DNA of 64,000 nt. Origin: Nocardia aurea. GTDB taxonomy: Bacteria > Actinomycetota > Actinomycetes > Mycobacteriales > Mycobacteriaceae. Positions 41,834 to 50,456 of this stretch are shown here, piece by piece. Both the position numbers and the translations under genes were made by a program. The notes under the pieces are model-generated. The model had not been told where the DNA came from. It saw nothing but the letters and a program-made list of their open reading frames with translations, and ran no database searches. Within the stretch, counting starts at the first letter, position 1, and every line of letters begins with the position of its first letter. The stretch spans positions 248,001-312,000 of the forward strand of contig NZ_QCYJ01000130.1 in the NCBI RefSeq assembly GCF_003123685.1. The letters run 5' to 3'.

Positions 41834-41901
41834 GTGGGTTCGGTCACTCTAACCCACGAGCGAGACACGGCACACCCCAACCTGACCGAAGAGTAACCCA
41901 C
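41834..41901. repeat. repeated GTGGGTT / AACCCAC motif upstream of mceG
   Basis: TAACCCAC occurs twice in direct orientation (41850-41857 and 41894-41901), 44 bases apart, and the inverse GTGGGTT lies at 41834-41840. The inner pair forms an inverted repeat with a 10-base spacer. All copies are within 145 bases upstream of mceG. They may be sites for a regulator of the mce operon. Confidence 0.4.
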
Positions 41902-41951
41902 AAACCTTCTCAATATTCGCAATGACCGCGTGCTCGCACGCGCGAAACGCG

Positions 41952-41985
41952 GAACGGGCGGTCCCCCGCAGGGAACCGCCCGTTC
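41952..41985 (-). terminator. rplJL terminator
   Basis: Perfect 11-base arms, GAACGGGCGGT (41952-41962) and ACCGCCCGTTC (41975-41985), lie 17 bases after the rplL stop. The stem should separate the ribosomal unit from the mce operon. Confidence 0.75.
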
Positions 41986-42001
41986 GACGTGATTCTTCGA
42001 A

Positions 42002-42376
42002 TTACTTGACCGCGACCTTGGCGCCGGCCTCTTCCAGCTTCGCCTTGGCGGCCTCGGCGGCATCCTTGGCGACCTTCTCCAGGATGGCCTTCGGGGCGCT
42101 CTCGACGAGGTCCTTGGCTTCCTTCAGGCCCAGGCCGGAGACGATCTCACGGACCACCTTGATGACCTGGATCTTCTTGTCGCCCGCGCTCTCGAGCACG
42201 ACGTCGAACTCGTCCTGCTCCTCGACGGCCTCGACCGCGGCGGGGCCGACGGCGGCGACGGCGACGGGGGCAGCCGCGGTGACCTCGAACTTCTCTTCGA
42301 ACTTCTTGACGAAGTCCGACAGCTCGAGCAGGGTCATGTTGCCGAAGGTCTCGAGCAGTTCGTCAACGTTGGCCAT
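42002..42376 (-). CDS. rplL: 50S ribosomal protein L7/L12
   Basis: L7/L12 forms the flexible stalk that recruits translation factors. The protein has the N-terminal dimerisation helices, an Ala/Val/Pro hinge (AAAPVAVAAVGPAAVEA) and the C-terminal domain with EIVSGLGLKEAKDLVESAPK. It follows rplJ in the usual order. Confidence 0.98.
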   Translation of the reverse strand: MANVDELLETFGNMTLLELSDFVKKFEEKFEVTAAAPVAVAAVGPAAVEAVEEQDEFDVVLESAGDKKIQVIKVVREIVSGLGLKEAKDLVESAPKAILEKVAKDAAEAAKAKLEEAGAKVAVK

Positions 42377-42442
42377 TGTTGTTCCTTTCGGGGAAATGAG
42401 TATGTGGGTCGGGTGACGCCGTCACCCGTGAGAGACCGGAGG

Positions 42443-42985
42443 TCACTCGGCGGCGGGGGCTCCGCCTTCTTCGGCCTGCTTCTTCTCCTGCAGCGCGGCG
42501 GCCAGGCGGGCCACCTGCGAAGCGGGAGCGTTGAACAGACCAGCGGCCTTGGCCAGGTTGCCCTTCATGGCACCGGCCAGCTTCGCCAGCAGCACCTCAC
42601 GGGTCTCCAGGTCGGCGATCCGCTCGACCTCGGACACGGACAGCGGCGCGCCGTCCATGTACCCGCCCTTGATGACGAGCGCCTTGTTGTCCTTGGCGAA
42701 GGCCTTGAGGGCCTTGGCCGCGTTGACAGGCTCACCGCTGATGAAGGTGATCGCGGTCGGTCCGACGAACAGGTCGTCGAGGCCTTCCACGCCCGCCTCG
42801 GCGGCGGCACGCTTGACCAGCGTGTTCTTGGCGACGGAGTAGGTGGCCTCCGTGCCCAGCGCCCGACGCAGCTCGGTGAGCTTGCCGACCGACAGGCCAC
42901 GGTATTCCGTGACGACGGTGGCGGTGGAGCTCTTGAACTGCTCGGTGATCTCCTCGACCGCGGTAACCTTCTCGGGTTTTGCCAT
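42443..42985 (-). CDS. rplJ: 50S ribosomal protein L10
   Basis: L10 (180 residues) anchors L7/L12 dimers to the ribosome. The sequence begins MAKPEKVTAVEEITEQFKSS and includes YRGLSVGKLTELRRAL and the C-terminal helix for L7/L12 binding. A long leader with a strong hairpin precedes it, where L10(L12)4 would repress translation. Confidence 0.98.
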   Translation of the reverse strand: MAKPEKVTAVEEITEQFKSSTATVVTEYRGLSVGKLTELRRALGTEATYSVAKNTLVKRAAAEAGVEGLDDLFVGPTAITFISGEPVNAAKALKAFAKDNKALVIKGGYMDGAPLSVSEVERIADLETREVLLAKLAGAMKGNLAKAAGLFNAPASQVARLAAALQEKKQAEEGGAPAAE

Positions 42986-43100
42986 ACTTCGCCTCCTCTC
43001 TGGATGTCGGTTCGTCTACGAACTGTCGAAAACCAGGGCCCGGCGAATCACGGACAAAACTAACGCCCCGGACGCAGAGCGTTCCGGGGCGCACAGGACA
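42986..43100 (-). promoter_or_regulatory. rplJ leader with attenuator-like hairpin
   Basis: The mRNA leader of rplJ holds a stem with 8-base arms GCCCCGGA and TCCGGGGC (43065-43090), followed on the transcript by GTTAGTTTTG. It lies in the position of the L10 leader, the binding site for the L10-L12 complex. The stem is seen; its identity as the Rfam element is inferred. The rest of the 515-base gap up to rplA contains this leader, a probable promoter and the rplKA terminator, with no gene. Confidence 0.5.
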
Positions 43101-43427
43101 ACCGACTCGGCGAGCGAATCGAGTTCCCGACCTCGGCTCTCCCTGCGTGGGCCGCCGGCAATGTCGCCGGACCTTCGACCGACCCCGTGCGGGATCGACG
43201 ACCAACGGTCTTCGGTAGAACGGATTGGGTAGTTATCGAACTGGTCGATGACTGACGTTCAATGTACCCGGTAGGCCCACCATCTGCCAAAACAGGGTCC
43301 GACCGCCGCGCGGAACCACGCCTCGCGGACACGTGTCGCGCTCATCGCGCCCTGTGAGACCGATTTCGACGCCCCGTCGAAGTTGTTGTGTCCGTGCGTG
43401 ATCGGGATGGGAACGGTGCCGAAAACG

Positions 43428-43466
43428 GCCGAGGGCGGGAACGCGGCTCGCGTTCCCGCCCTCGGC
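43428..43466 (-). terminator. rplKA terminator
   Basis: An 18-base perfect stem (43428-43445 with 43449-43466) with a three-base loop follows the rplA stop by 35 bases. GTTTTC lies just beyond it on the transcript. Confidence 0.85.
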
Positions 43467-43500
43467 GGTGATCGGTGAGGTACGAGACCTCGGGCGCTAC

Positions 43501-44214
43501 TTACGCGTCCTCCTCCAGGAGGTTGCGGGTGCGGTTCGGGTCCACCGGGATGCCCGGTCCGGTGTTCGTCGAGACCGTGATCTTCTTGACGTAGCGGCCC
43601 TTGGCGGTCGACGGCTTGACGCGCAGGATCTCGTCCAGCGCGGCACCGTAGTTCTCCACCAGCTTGGCGTCGTCGAAGGACGCCTTGCCGATGACGAAGT
43701 GCAGGTTGGCCTGCTTGTCGACGCGGAAGTTGATCTTGCCGCCCTTGATGTCGTTGACGGCCTTGGTCACATCGTTGGTGACCGTGCCCGTCTTCGGGTT
43801 CGGCATCAGGCCGCGCGGGCCCAGGACGCGCGCGATCCGGCCGACCTTGGCCATCTGGTCGGGGGTGGCGATAGCGGCGTCGAAGTCCAGCCAGCCGCCC
43901 TGGATCCGCTCGATCAGATCCTCGGCGCCGACAGCGTCCGCACCGGCGGCTTCGGCCTCGGCGGCCTTCTCGCCCGCGGCGAACACGATGACGCGAGCGG
44001 TCTTACCGGTGCCGTGCGGCAGGTTGACGGTGCCGCGCACCATCTGGTCGGCCTTACGGGGATCCACACCGAGACGAACGGCGACCTCGACGGTCGCGTC
44101 GGTCTTGGTGGTGGCGGTCTCCTTCGCGAGCCGCGTCGCGGCCAGCGGCGAGTACAGCTGGGACTTGTCGACCTTCTCGGCCGCGGCGAGATACGCCTTG
44201 CTTCGTTTTGCCAT
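43501..44214 (-). CDS. rplA: 50S ribosomal protein L1
   Basis: L1 forms the mobile stalk near the E site and often represses its own operon. The 237 residues show MAKRSKAYLAAAEKVD and GPRGLMPNPKTGTVTNDV, the L1 signature. It is the second gene after rplK. Confidence 0.98.
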   Translation of the reverse strand: MAKRSKAYLAAAEKVDKSQLYSPLAATRLAKETATTKTDATVEVAVRLGVDPRKADQMVRGTVNLPHGTGKTARVIVFAAGEKAAEAEAAGADAVGAEDLIERIQGGWLDFDAAIATPDQMAKVGRIARVLGPRGLMPNPKTGTVTNDVTKAVNDIKGGKINFRVDKQANLHFVIGKASFDDAKLVENYGAALDEILRVKPSTAKGRYVKKITVSTNTGPGIPVDPNRTRNLLEEDA

Positions 44215-44303
44215 GATTCTCTGTCCTCGTTATAGGTTCAGAAGTGGTTGTCGGGCCTGGCCGGCCCTCCCACTCGGGAGCGGAGTCGCTCGGAAGGCGG
44301 TAC

Positions 44304-44738
44304 TCAGCCCTCGACGGTGATACCCATCGAACGCGCGGTACCCGCGATGATCTTGGCCGCCTGATCGATATCGTTGGCGTTCAGATCTTCCTGCTTGGTC
44401 TTGGCGATCTCACGGACCTGGTCCATGGTGACCTTCGCGACCTTGAGGCGATGCGGCTCGGCCGAACCCTTCTGCACACCGGCGGCCTTGAGCAGCAGCC
44501 TGGCGGCGGGCGGGGTCTTCAACTTGAAGTCGAATGTCCGGTCCTCGTACACCGAGATCTCGACCGGAATGACGTTGCCACGCTGCGACTCGGTCGCGGC
44601 GTTGTACGCCTTGCAGAACTCCATGATGTTGACGCCGTGCTGACCGAGCGCGGGGCCGACCGGAGGAGCCGGGTTCGCCTGGCCGGCCTGGATCTGCAGC
44701 TTGATGATCCCGGCGAGCTTCTTCTTCTTGGGGGGCAT
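44304..44738 (-). CDS. rplK: 50S ribosomal protein L11
   Basis: L11 (144 residues) binds the GTPase-associated region of 23S rRNA and is needed for the stringent response. It begins [20 protein letters not shown] with the usual [21 protein letters not shown]. The upstream frame extension is unrelated to the family. It lies between nusG and rplA in conserved order. Confidence 0.98.
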
Positions 44739-44928
44739 CTTTCTTCCTTGGTTTCGGTTCCTTACGGTTGCCGTAAGCCTGTTGCGGGCACGGCCCGCAT
44801 CCGGACGCGCGGGCCCGGCATCAGCACACGGATCCGATGACGCGCATCGGATCCGCGCACGAACCAACACACCTTACCGGGGCCGTGCCCTGGTCCTTCG
44901 CGTGGGGCCACGGTGCGGCCCCCGCCGA

Positions 44929-45759
44929 TCAGATCTTCGCGACCTGCGTGAACGCCAGCTCGACCGGAGTCTCGCGACCGAAGATCGACACGAGCACCTT
45001 GAGCTTCTGCTGTTCGGCGTTGACCTCGGAGATGCTGGCGGGCAGCGTCGCGAACGGTCCGTCCATCACGGTCACCGACTCGCCGACCTCGAAGTCGACC
45101 TCGATGACGGGCTTGGGGGCCACATCGGTGGAGCCGGAGCCCTCGGCGCCCGCCGCCGCGGGCTTCTTCTGCTGCTGCGCGGCCGGGACGAGGAATTTCA
45201 CCACGTCATCGATCGACAGCGGCGAGGGACGCGAGGTCGCGCCGACGAAACCGGTGACACCGGGAGTGTTGCGCACCGCGCCCCACGATTCGTCGTTGAG
45301 TTCCATCCGCACCAGGATGTAGCCGGGCAGCACCTTGCGGTTGACGTGCTTGCGCTGGCCGTTCTTGATCTCGGTGACCTCTTCGGTCGGCACCTCGACC
45401 TGGAAGATGTACTCCTCCAGATCCAGGTTCTGCACGCGGGTCTCGAGGTTGGCCTTGACCTTGTTCTCGTAACCGGCGTACGAGTGGATGACATACCAAT
45501 CACCGGGGGCGCGCTTGAGCGCTGCCTTCATCTCGGCGACGGGATCGGCGGGTTCGGCGTCGATCGGAGCGGCGTCGACCACGGGCTCGGATTCGACGGA
45601 CTCCGATTCGTCGGATTCGGACGCAGCGGACTCGGATTTGTCGACCACAGCAGATTCCTCGACGGTCTCCACGGCATCCGCCGCGTCGTCGACCGGGAAC
45701 TCGTCGTTGGTGTCGTTCTCCGGGGTGCTCACTGGGGCACTCGCTTCCTGTGTCGTCAC
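44929..45759 (-). CDS. nusG: transcription termination/antitermination protein NusG
   Basis: NusG binds RNA polymerase and links it to Rho or the ribosome. A long acidic, disordered N-terminal extension (rich in Glu, Asp, Ser, Val) precedes the NGN domain (WYVIHSYAGYENKVKANLETR) and the C-terminal KOW domain (VGESVTVMDGPFATLPASISEV). Such acidic extensions are typical of Actinobacteria. A GTG with AGAGG 6 bases upstream was preferred to an ATG two codons earlier. It is downstream of secE. Confidence 0.96.
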   Translation of the reverse strand: MTTQEASAPVSTPENDTNDEFPVDDAADAVETVEESAVVDKSESAASESDESESVESEPVVDAAPIDAEPADPVAEMKAALKRAPGDWYVIHSYAGYENKVKANLETRVQNLDLEEYIFQVEVPTEEVTEIKNGQRKHVNRKVLPGYILVRMELNDESWGAVRNTPGVTGFVGATSRPSPLSIDDVVKFLVPAAQQQKKPAAAGAEGSGSTDVAPKPVIEVDFEVGESVTVMDGPFATLPASISEVNAEQQKLKVLVSIFGRETPVELAFTQVAKI

Positions 45760-45845
45760 GTACATCCTCTGCGTGCCGGGGCCGGACGCGGCGTCATGCT
45801 CCGCCCGCCCCGGGATCGGCTACCGGTGTCGGCGTTCGCGGGTGC

Positions 45846-46214
45846 TCAGCCGAACAGCCAGTTGACACCTTTGATGAACGCCAGATCCAACCCGCTGATG
45901 AACGCGACCATGAAGACCACGAACACCAGGACAACGCTCGTATAGGTGATCATCTGCTTACGGTTCGGCCAGATCACCTTGCGCAGTTCCGCGACGACCT
46001 CGCGCAAGAACTTGATCAACTTGGAGATCGGGTTGCTGCGCTTGGTCTTGGCGGCCGTTTTGCCCGCCTTCGACGGACGCTCGATCGTTGCCACCGAACC
46101 GGTGTCGACGGGAGCGGATCCGGCGCGGTTACGCCGAGCGGAACGCTTACCGCTCGGCCGTGCTACGGCGTCGTCGTCATCATGCGCGCCGCGGGTGTCC
46201 CGCTCGTCGCTCAC
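45846..46214 (-). CDS. secE: preprotein translocase subunit SecE
   Basis: SecE (122 residues) stabilises SecY in the translocon. The N-terminus is long and charged, followed by the amphipathic segment KFLREVVAELRKVIWPNRKQM, a SecE signature, and one membrane helix (TYTSVVLVFVVFMVAFISGLDLAF). It precedes nusG as in most bacteria. Confidence 0.96.
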   Translation of the reverse strand: MSDERDTRGAHDDDDAVARPSGKRSARRNRAGSAPVDTGSVATIERPSKAGKTAAKTKRSNPISKLIKFLREVVAELRKVIWPNRKQMITYTSVVLVFVVFMVAFISGLDLAFIKGVNWLFG

Positions 46215-46245
46215 GTCGATCCTCTCTCGTCGCCGGCATTCAGGG

Positions 46246-46318
<73 letters not shown>

Positions 46319-46595
46319 TCGGTCGGACATCCGGAACAAGTCCCGCACTCGTCCGACCACTCTTCCGTATTCAGTTGTACCCGGTGTCACACAACACACG
46401 CGCCACTCCGGCGGTTGCAGGCCCCGTGACGACCCCGAAGAAATCCTCCAGGGATATCATCCGGACCGTCTGGAACCAGCCCCATAGAGCAGCGCGCAGC
46501 GGCTGGTGACCCCAGAAACCTGAGTCTACGTTACCGCCCGCGCAGATAGCCAATCCGGGTCGGGCGACCAGGTCAGGCGGGGTACGCCGCCCCGG

Positions 46596-47666
46596 TCATG
46601 CCAGCGCGACCGTCGCGGTCGCGCGCCCGAAGATCTTCTTGCCCGCCGACTTCGCCACGATGGCGATCACCGCGGTCCGGGTCTGCGGATCCACCGACTT
46701 GACCTTGCCGGTGAACTCCACCTCGGCGGCCTCTTCCGAGCCGACGTAGACCGGGCTGGTGAAGCGGACGTTGTACTCCTTGACCGCGCCGGGATCGCGC
46801 AGCCACGACGTCACGAAACCGCCGCCGAGACCCATCGAGAGCATGCCGTGCGCCACCACATTGTCGAGGCCGACGAGTCCGACCACCTCGTCACTCCAGT
46901 GGATCGGGTTCGCGTCGCCCGAGACGCCCGCGTAGTTGACCAGATCGCCGCGGGTCAGGCGGACGGTGCGCGGCGGAAGTTCGGTGCCGACGGCGACGTC
47001 CTCGAACGCGAGCGCGCTCTTGCTCGGCGCGATATCGGGGACGGCGGCGACCGGGGCGGGCGCGACGGCGCCCGGCACCCCGGTGCGCGGGCGGTGCGCG
47101 GGAGCTTCCTCGTCGATGCCGTGCATCAGCACGTTGCGCACCGCGCCGGTCAGATCGGGGTCGATATCGCCGCCGCTGCGTCCGATGAGCGTGGTGTAGG
47201 TGGTGAGCACCATCTCGTCGTTCTGCGCGGTGACGATGTTCTTGGTGACGATGATGTCGCCGCCGAACGCCTGCCGGAACGAATGCAGGTAGACGTCACA
47301 GGTCAGCTGGTCACCGACCCGGATGGGGCGATGGAATTCCAGGATCTGGTCGGTCTGCATGATCTGGCTGAGGTCGTAACCGGTGACGATCGTCTCGAAC
47401 AGCTTGCGCTGGGCCAGAATGCCGACCAGCGAGATGAAGGTCAGCGGTGCGAGCAGCCCGTCGTAGCCGTATTCGCGCGCGGCGTCCTCGTCCCAGTGCA
47501 CCGGGTGGTAGTCCTGCACGGCGCGGGCGTATTCGCGAACCTTCTCACGGCCGACCTCGTAGTAGTCGTCGACGCGGTAGTGGTGACCGACCATCGCCGC
47601 CGCGTGAGCGGCGGGGTCGAAATCTGCCTCGCTCGCCTGGACCGCTTCTGCTGTACCGGTGTTCAT
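46596..47666 (-). CDS. fused (3R)-hydroxyacyl-ACP dehydratase HadA/HadB
   Basis: This enzyme dehydrates 3-hydroxyacyl-ACP in the FAS-II cycle that extends mycolic acid chains. The 356-residue protein joins two hotdog domains that are separate genes (hadA, hadB) in M. tuberculosis. The N-terminal domain has QDYHPVHWDEDAAREYGYDGLLAPLTF; the C-terminal one has the catalytic hydratase motif with Asp and His in GDANPIHWSDEVV. A proline/alanine linker connects them. The location between rpmG and secE matches the mycobacterial had genes. No hadC follows. Confidence 0.9.
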   Translation of the reverse strand: MNTGTAEAVQASEADFDPAAHAAAMVGHHYRVDDYYEVGREKVREYARAVQDYHPVHWDEDAAREYGYDGLLAPLTFISLVGILAQRKLFETIVTGYDLSQIMQTDQILEFHRPIRVGDQLTCDVYLHSFRQAFGGDIIVTKNIVTAQNDEMVLTTYTTLIGRSGGDIDPDLTGAVRNVLMHGIDEEAPAHRPRTGVPGAVAPAPVAAVPDIAPSKSALAFEDVAVGTELPPRTVRLTRGDLVNYAGVSGDANPIHWSDEVVGLVGLDNVVAHGMLSMGLGGGFVTSWLRDPGAVKEYNVRFTSPVYVGSEEAAEVEFTGKVKSVDPQTRTAVIAIVAKSAGKKIFGRATATVALA

Positions 47667-47822
47667 TGTCACGGAAGGACTGTACCTATCTGACCCCGCA
47701 ACGCGAGGTCTCGGCGGAGCGGACACGGCCTCGCAGACGCTCGGCTACCTGTCCGCCTTTCGCTGGCTGTGAGTAACTGTCGCTCGCGGTCAACCACCAC
47801 CGTCGAATCCGTAAACGCACTC

Positions 47823-47848
47823 AGGGCCGGACATATCTGTCCGGCCCT
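47823..47848. terminator. hairpin downstream of rpmG
   Basis: Perfect 11-base arms, AGGGCCGGACA (47823-47833) and TGTCCGGCCCT (47838-47848), enclose a four-base loop. It lies 77 bases after the rpmG stop and before hadAB. Confidence 0.7.
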
Positions 47849-47924
47849 TCGCAGCTTCACGTCCGAGATAACCGGGATTCGAACCCGGTGCCCAATCACG
47901 CGGCAGCGGCACGCGTCGAATGGA

Positions 47925-48095
47925 CTAGCGGGATTCGCGGTGCGCCCGGTGGGTTCCGCAGTTCGGGCAGAACTTCTTCAGTTCCAGCCGATCCGGATCA
48001 TTGCGGCGGTTCTTCTTGGTGATGTAGTTGCGATGCTTGCACTGCTCGCAGGCCAAGGTGATCTTTGGCCGGACATCGGTGGACTTCGCGGCCAC
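47925..48095 (-). CDS. rpmG: 50S ribosomal protein L33
   Basis: L33 (56 residues) has two zinc-binding pairs, CEQC and CPNC, so it is the zinc-containing (C+) form. The GTG start is preceded by AAGGA and the family start [12 protein letters not shown] fits. It lies between tRNA-Met and hadAB, as in mycobacteria. Confidence 0.95.
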
Positions 48096-48138
48096 GACAT
48101 TCCTTCTTTCGGTCAACCAGATGGTCTGATCGGTTCTA

Positions 48139-48214
48139 TGGTAGCGATGGCCGGACTTGAACCGGCGACACAACGATTATGAGTCGTTTGCTCTACCGAC
48201 TGAGCTACACCGCC
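48139..48214 (-). tRNA. tRNA-Met (anticodon CAT)
   Basis: The cloverleaf begins GGCGGTG and its 3' strand is CATCGCT with two G-U pairs. Anticodon CAT is at 48181-48179, T arm GCCGG/CCGGC with loop TTCAAGT. It encodes its own CCA end. The first acceptor pair is G-U, so elongator rather than initiator Met is likely. Confidence 0.95.
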
Positions 48215-48305
48215 ACGTGGACGCATTGCCTAGATGACGCGCCCGGCTCCCTCTCACGTGGGAACGTTTAGCGATGCCGAGTCGGTCACCACCGGCAATC
48301 CGGCG

Positions 48306-48378
48306 AGCCCCCTAACGGAATCGAACCGTTGACCTTTTCCTTACCATGGAAACGCTCTGCCGACTGAGCTAAGGGGGC
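48306..48378 (-). tRNA. tRNA-Thr (anticodon GGT)
   Basis: The acceptor stem pairs GCCCCCT with AGGGGGC. The anticodon loop ATGGTAA gives GGT at 48345-48343. T loop TTCGATT. CCA is not encoded. It precedes tRNA-Met and rpmG, as thrT does in mycobacteria. Confidence 0.95.
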
Positions 48379-48523
48379 ATGACTAGCTCCGCACCGAAAA
48401 CCACTTGCTCGACTTCGGCGCGGCGAAGTCTTGAACGAGGTTACACACCTACCGGTCGCAGTTCCAAACCGGGTGGTCAGAGCGGTTTTTGCGGCCACCG
48501 GTCCGGTGGCCGCCCGCCACCGG

Positions 48524-49015
48524 CTAGCGGTAGTTCACGAACTGCAGGGCGATCCCGAAATCCTCGCCCTTCAGCAGCGAGATGATCGCCTGCAGATCGT
48601 CGCGCTTCTTGCTGCTGACGCGCAGCTCCTCACCCTGGATCTGCGCCTTCACGCCCTTGGGGCCCTCATCGCGGATCTTCTTGGAGATCTTCTTGGCGTG
48701 TTCGGCGTCGATCCCCTGCACCAGCGTGCCGGTGATCTTGTAGGTCTTTCCCGACGGCTGCGGTTCGCCCGCGTCGAACGCCTTGAGCGAGATATCGCGT
48801 CGGATCAATTTCTCCTTGAACACCTCGAGCGCGGCCTTGACCCGCTCCTCCGCCTCCGCGGTGAGCACGATCTTCTCCTCGCCGGACCACTCGATCGTCG
48901 CGCCGGTGCCGCGGAAGTCGTAGCGGGTGTTCAACTCCTTCTCCGCCTGGTGCAGGGCGTTGTCGACCTCCTGCCGGTCGACCTTGCTGACGACATCGAA
49001 AGACGAATCGGCCAC
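48524..49015 (-). CDS. YajQ family nucleotide-binding protein
   Basis: The 163-residue protein belongs to the YajQ/DUF520 family, some members of which bind cyclic di-GMP and act in regulation. Signature segments are SFDVVSKVDRQEVDNALHQAEKE, RYDFRG and the C-terminal ISLLKGEDFGIALQFVNYR. It is a single gene between tRNA genes. The cyclic di-GMP role is established only in other species. Confidence 0.93.
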   Translation of the reverse strand: MADSSFDVVSKVDRQEVDNALHQAEKELNTRYDFRGTGATIEWSGEEKIVLTAEAEERVKAALEVFKEKLIRRDISLKAFDAGEPQPSGKTYKITGTLVQGIDAEHAKKISKKIRDEGPKGVKAQIQGEELRVSSKKRDDLQAIISLLKGEDFGIALQFVNYR

Positions 49016-49199
49016 ACTGCGCTCCTGTTCCTGACAGTCCTACGGGCTCACCTCGACCGGAATACGGCCACTGTCAGTTCTACCCGCCGACGACCGTCCC
49101 CGTCGCATCGCACGGGCACTACGGCAGGGCACTGTCCAGCCGGTTTGCAATTTCGGGAGGGGTACGTTGTAAGCTCACTTGCGCGCCGAGAAGCGCGAC

Positions 49200-49282
49200 G
49201 GCAGGTTGCCCGAGCGGCCAATGGGAGCAGACTGTAAATCTGTCGGTGAAAGCCTACGTAGGTTCGAATCCTACACCTGCCA
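49200..49282 (+). tRNA. tRNA-Tyr (anticodon GTA)
   Basis: A class II tRNA with a long variable arm. The acceptor stem pairs GGCAGGT with ACCTGCC, discriminator A. Anticodon GTA is at 49234-49236 and the T arm is TAGG/CCTA with loop TTCGAAT. CCA is not encoded. Confidence 0.96.
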
Positions 49283-49292
49283 CCCGAATACG

Positions 49293-49343
49293 AATGGGCG
49301 AGTTGTTCACGCGAAATATGTGAACGGCTCGCTCATTTTCTTT
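49293..49343 (+). terminator. rho-independent terminator of tRNA-Tyr
   Basis: An imperfect 18-base stem (49293-49310 with about 49319-49336) is followed by TTTTCTTTGT. This is one of the few U-rich terminators in the window. Confidence 0.75.
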
Positions 49344-49369
49344 GTCCGGCCCCGATCCGAGCCGTTGGA

Positions 49370-50245
49370 TCAGTGCAGGTGGGGACCGCCCCCCATCTCC
49401 TCCAGACGAGCGATACGCTCGGCCATCGGCGGATGGGTCGAGAACCAACGGGTGGCGCGCTCGCCCGCGCGGAAGGGGTTGGCGATCATCAGATGCGATT
49501 GGGCCGTCAAACGCGGCTCCGGCGGCAGCGGAGCGGCCTGCACACCGCGCTCCAGTTTGCGCAGCGCCGAGGCCAGGGCGAGCGGATCGCCGGTCAGTTC
49601 CGCGCCGGACTGATCCGCCTGGTATTCCCGCGAACGGGAGACGGCGAGTTTGACCAGCGTCGCGGCGATCGGACCGAGCAGCGAGACGAGGAAGACCCCG
49701 ATGATATTCGGGCCCTCGCCGTTGCCACGGCCGCCGAACATCGACGCGAAGAAGGCCAGATTGGCGAGCCCCGAGATGACCGCGGCGAGCGCGCCCGCGA
49801 CCGAGGAGATGAGGATGTCGCGGTTGTAGACGTGGGACAGCTCGTGACCGAGCACCGCCCGTAATTCCCGTTCGTCGAGAATCTGGAGTATTCCGCTGGT
49901 GCAGCAGACCGCGGCATGGCGCGGACTCCGCCCCGTGGCGAAGGCGTTGGGGGCGTTGGTCGGGCTGACGTAGAGCCGCGGCATGGGCTGGCGCGCCGTC
50001 GTCGCGAGTTCGCGCACGATCCGGTACATGACCGGCGCTTCCAATTCGCTGACCGGTTGCGCGCGCATCGCCTTCAGCGCGAGTTTGTCGCTGTTGAAAT
50101 ACGCGTACGCGTTCACCCCGACCGCGAGCAGGATCGCGACGACAAGGATCGTGGGACTACGGAACATGGCTCCGGCGAAGACGATCAGCGCCGAGAGACC
50201 GACCATCAGACCGAACGTCTTCAGCCCATTCGCATACCCGTGCAT
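49370..50245 (-). CDS. htpX: zinc metalloprotease HtpX
   Basis: HtpX is a membrane zinc protease for quality control of membrane proteins. Two N-terminal membrane helices are followed by H134-E-x2-H138 (LGHELSHVY) and the downstream Glu ligand in SREYQADQSG. Two further hydrophobic segments follow the active site. The 291-residue length is normal. The start at MHGYANGLKT matches mycobacterial HtpX. It is next to grcC as in M. tuberculosis (Rv0562-Rv0563). Confidence 0.95.
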   Translation of the reverse strand: MHGYANGLKTFGLMVGLSALIVFAGAMFRSPTILVVAILLAVGVNAYAYFNSDKLALKAMRAQPVSELEAPVMYRIVRELATTARQPMPRLYVSPTNAPNAFATGRSPRHAAVCCTSGILQILDERELRAVLGHELSHVYNRDILISSVAGALAAVISGLANLAFFASMFGGRGNGEGPNIIGVFLVSLLGPIAATLVKLAVSRSREYQADQSGAELTGDPLALASALRKLERGVQAAPLPPEPRLTAQSHLMIANPFRAGERATRWFSTHPPMAERIARLEEMGGGPHLH

Positions 50246-50456
50246 ATCCGCCCTGTTCCGCCTCTCCGGCTGTGACTCGCCGCCGCCCGGGCACGAGTCA
50301 CCCGCGAGCACACGACATCGGTTGTCGCGATGGGCCGCACGCCGATCTCACCGACGTCCGATATCGCCCACCGCCGATTGCATCACACCAGGTCAACGAC
50401 GCGAGTCGGGGAAAGGTTCCTGATCGGTAACAGGGGCGCGGCAGCCGGGAGGAAGC

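Noticed and set aside
41834..43500. Search for CRISPR-like or integrase-associated repeats in the longer gaps
   Set aside because: Only short regulatory repeats and hairpins were seen; there is no regular spacer pattern, integrase or transposase.
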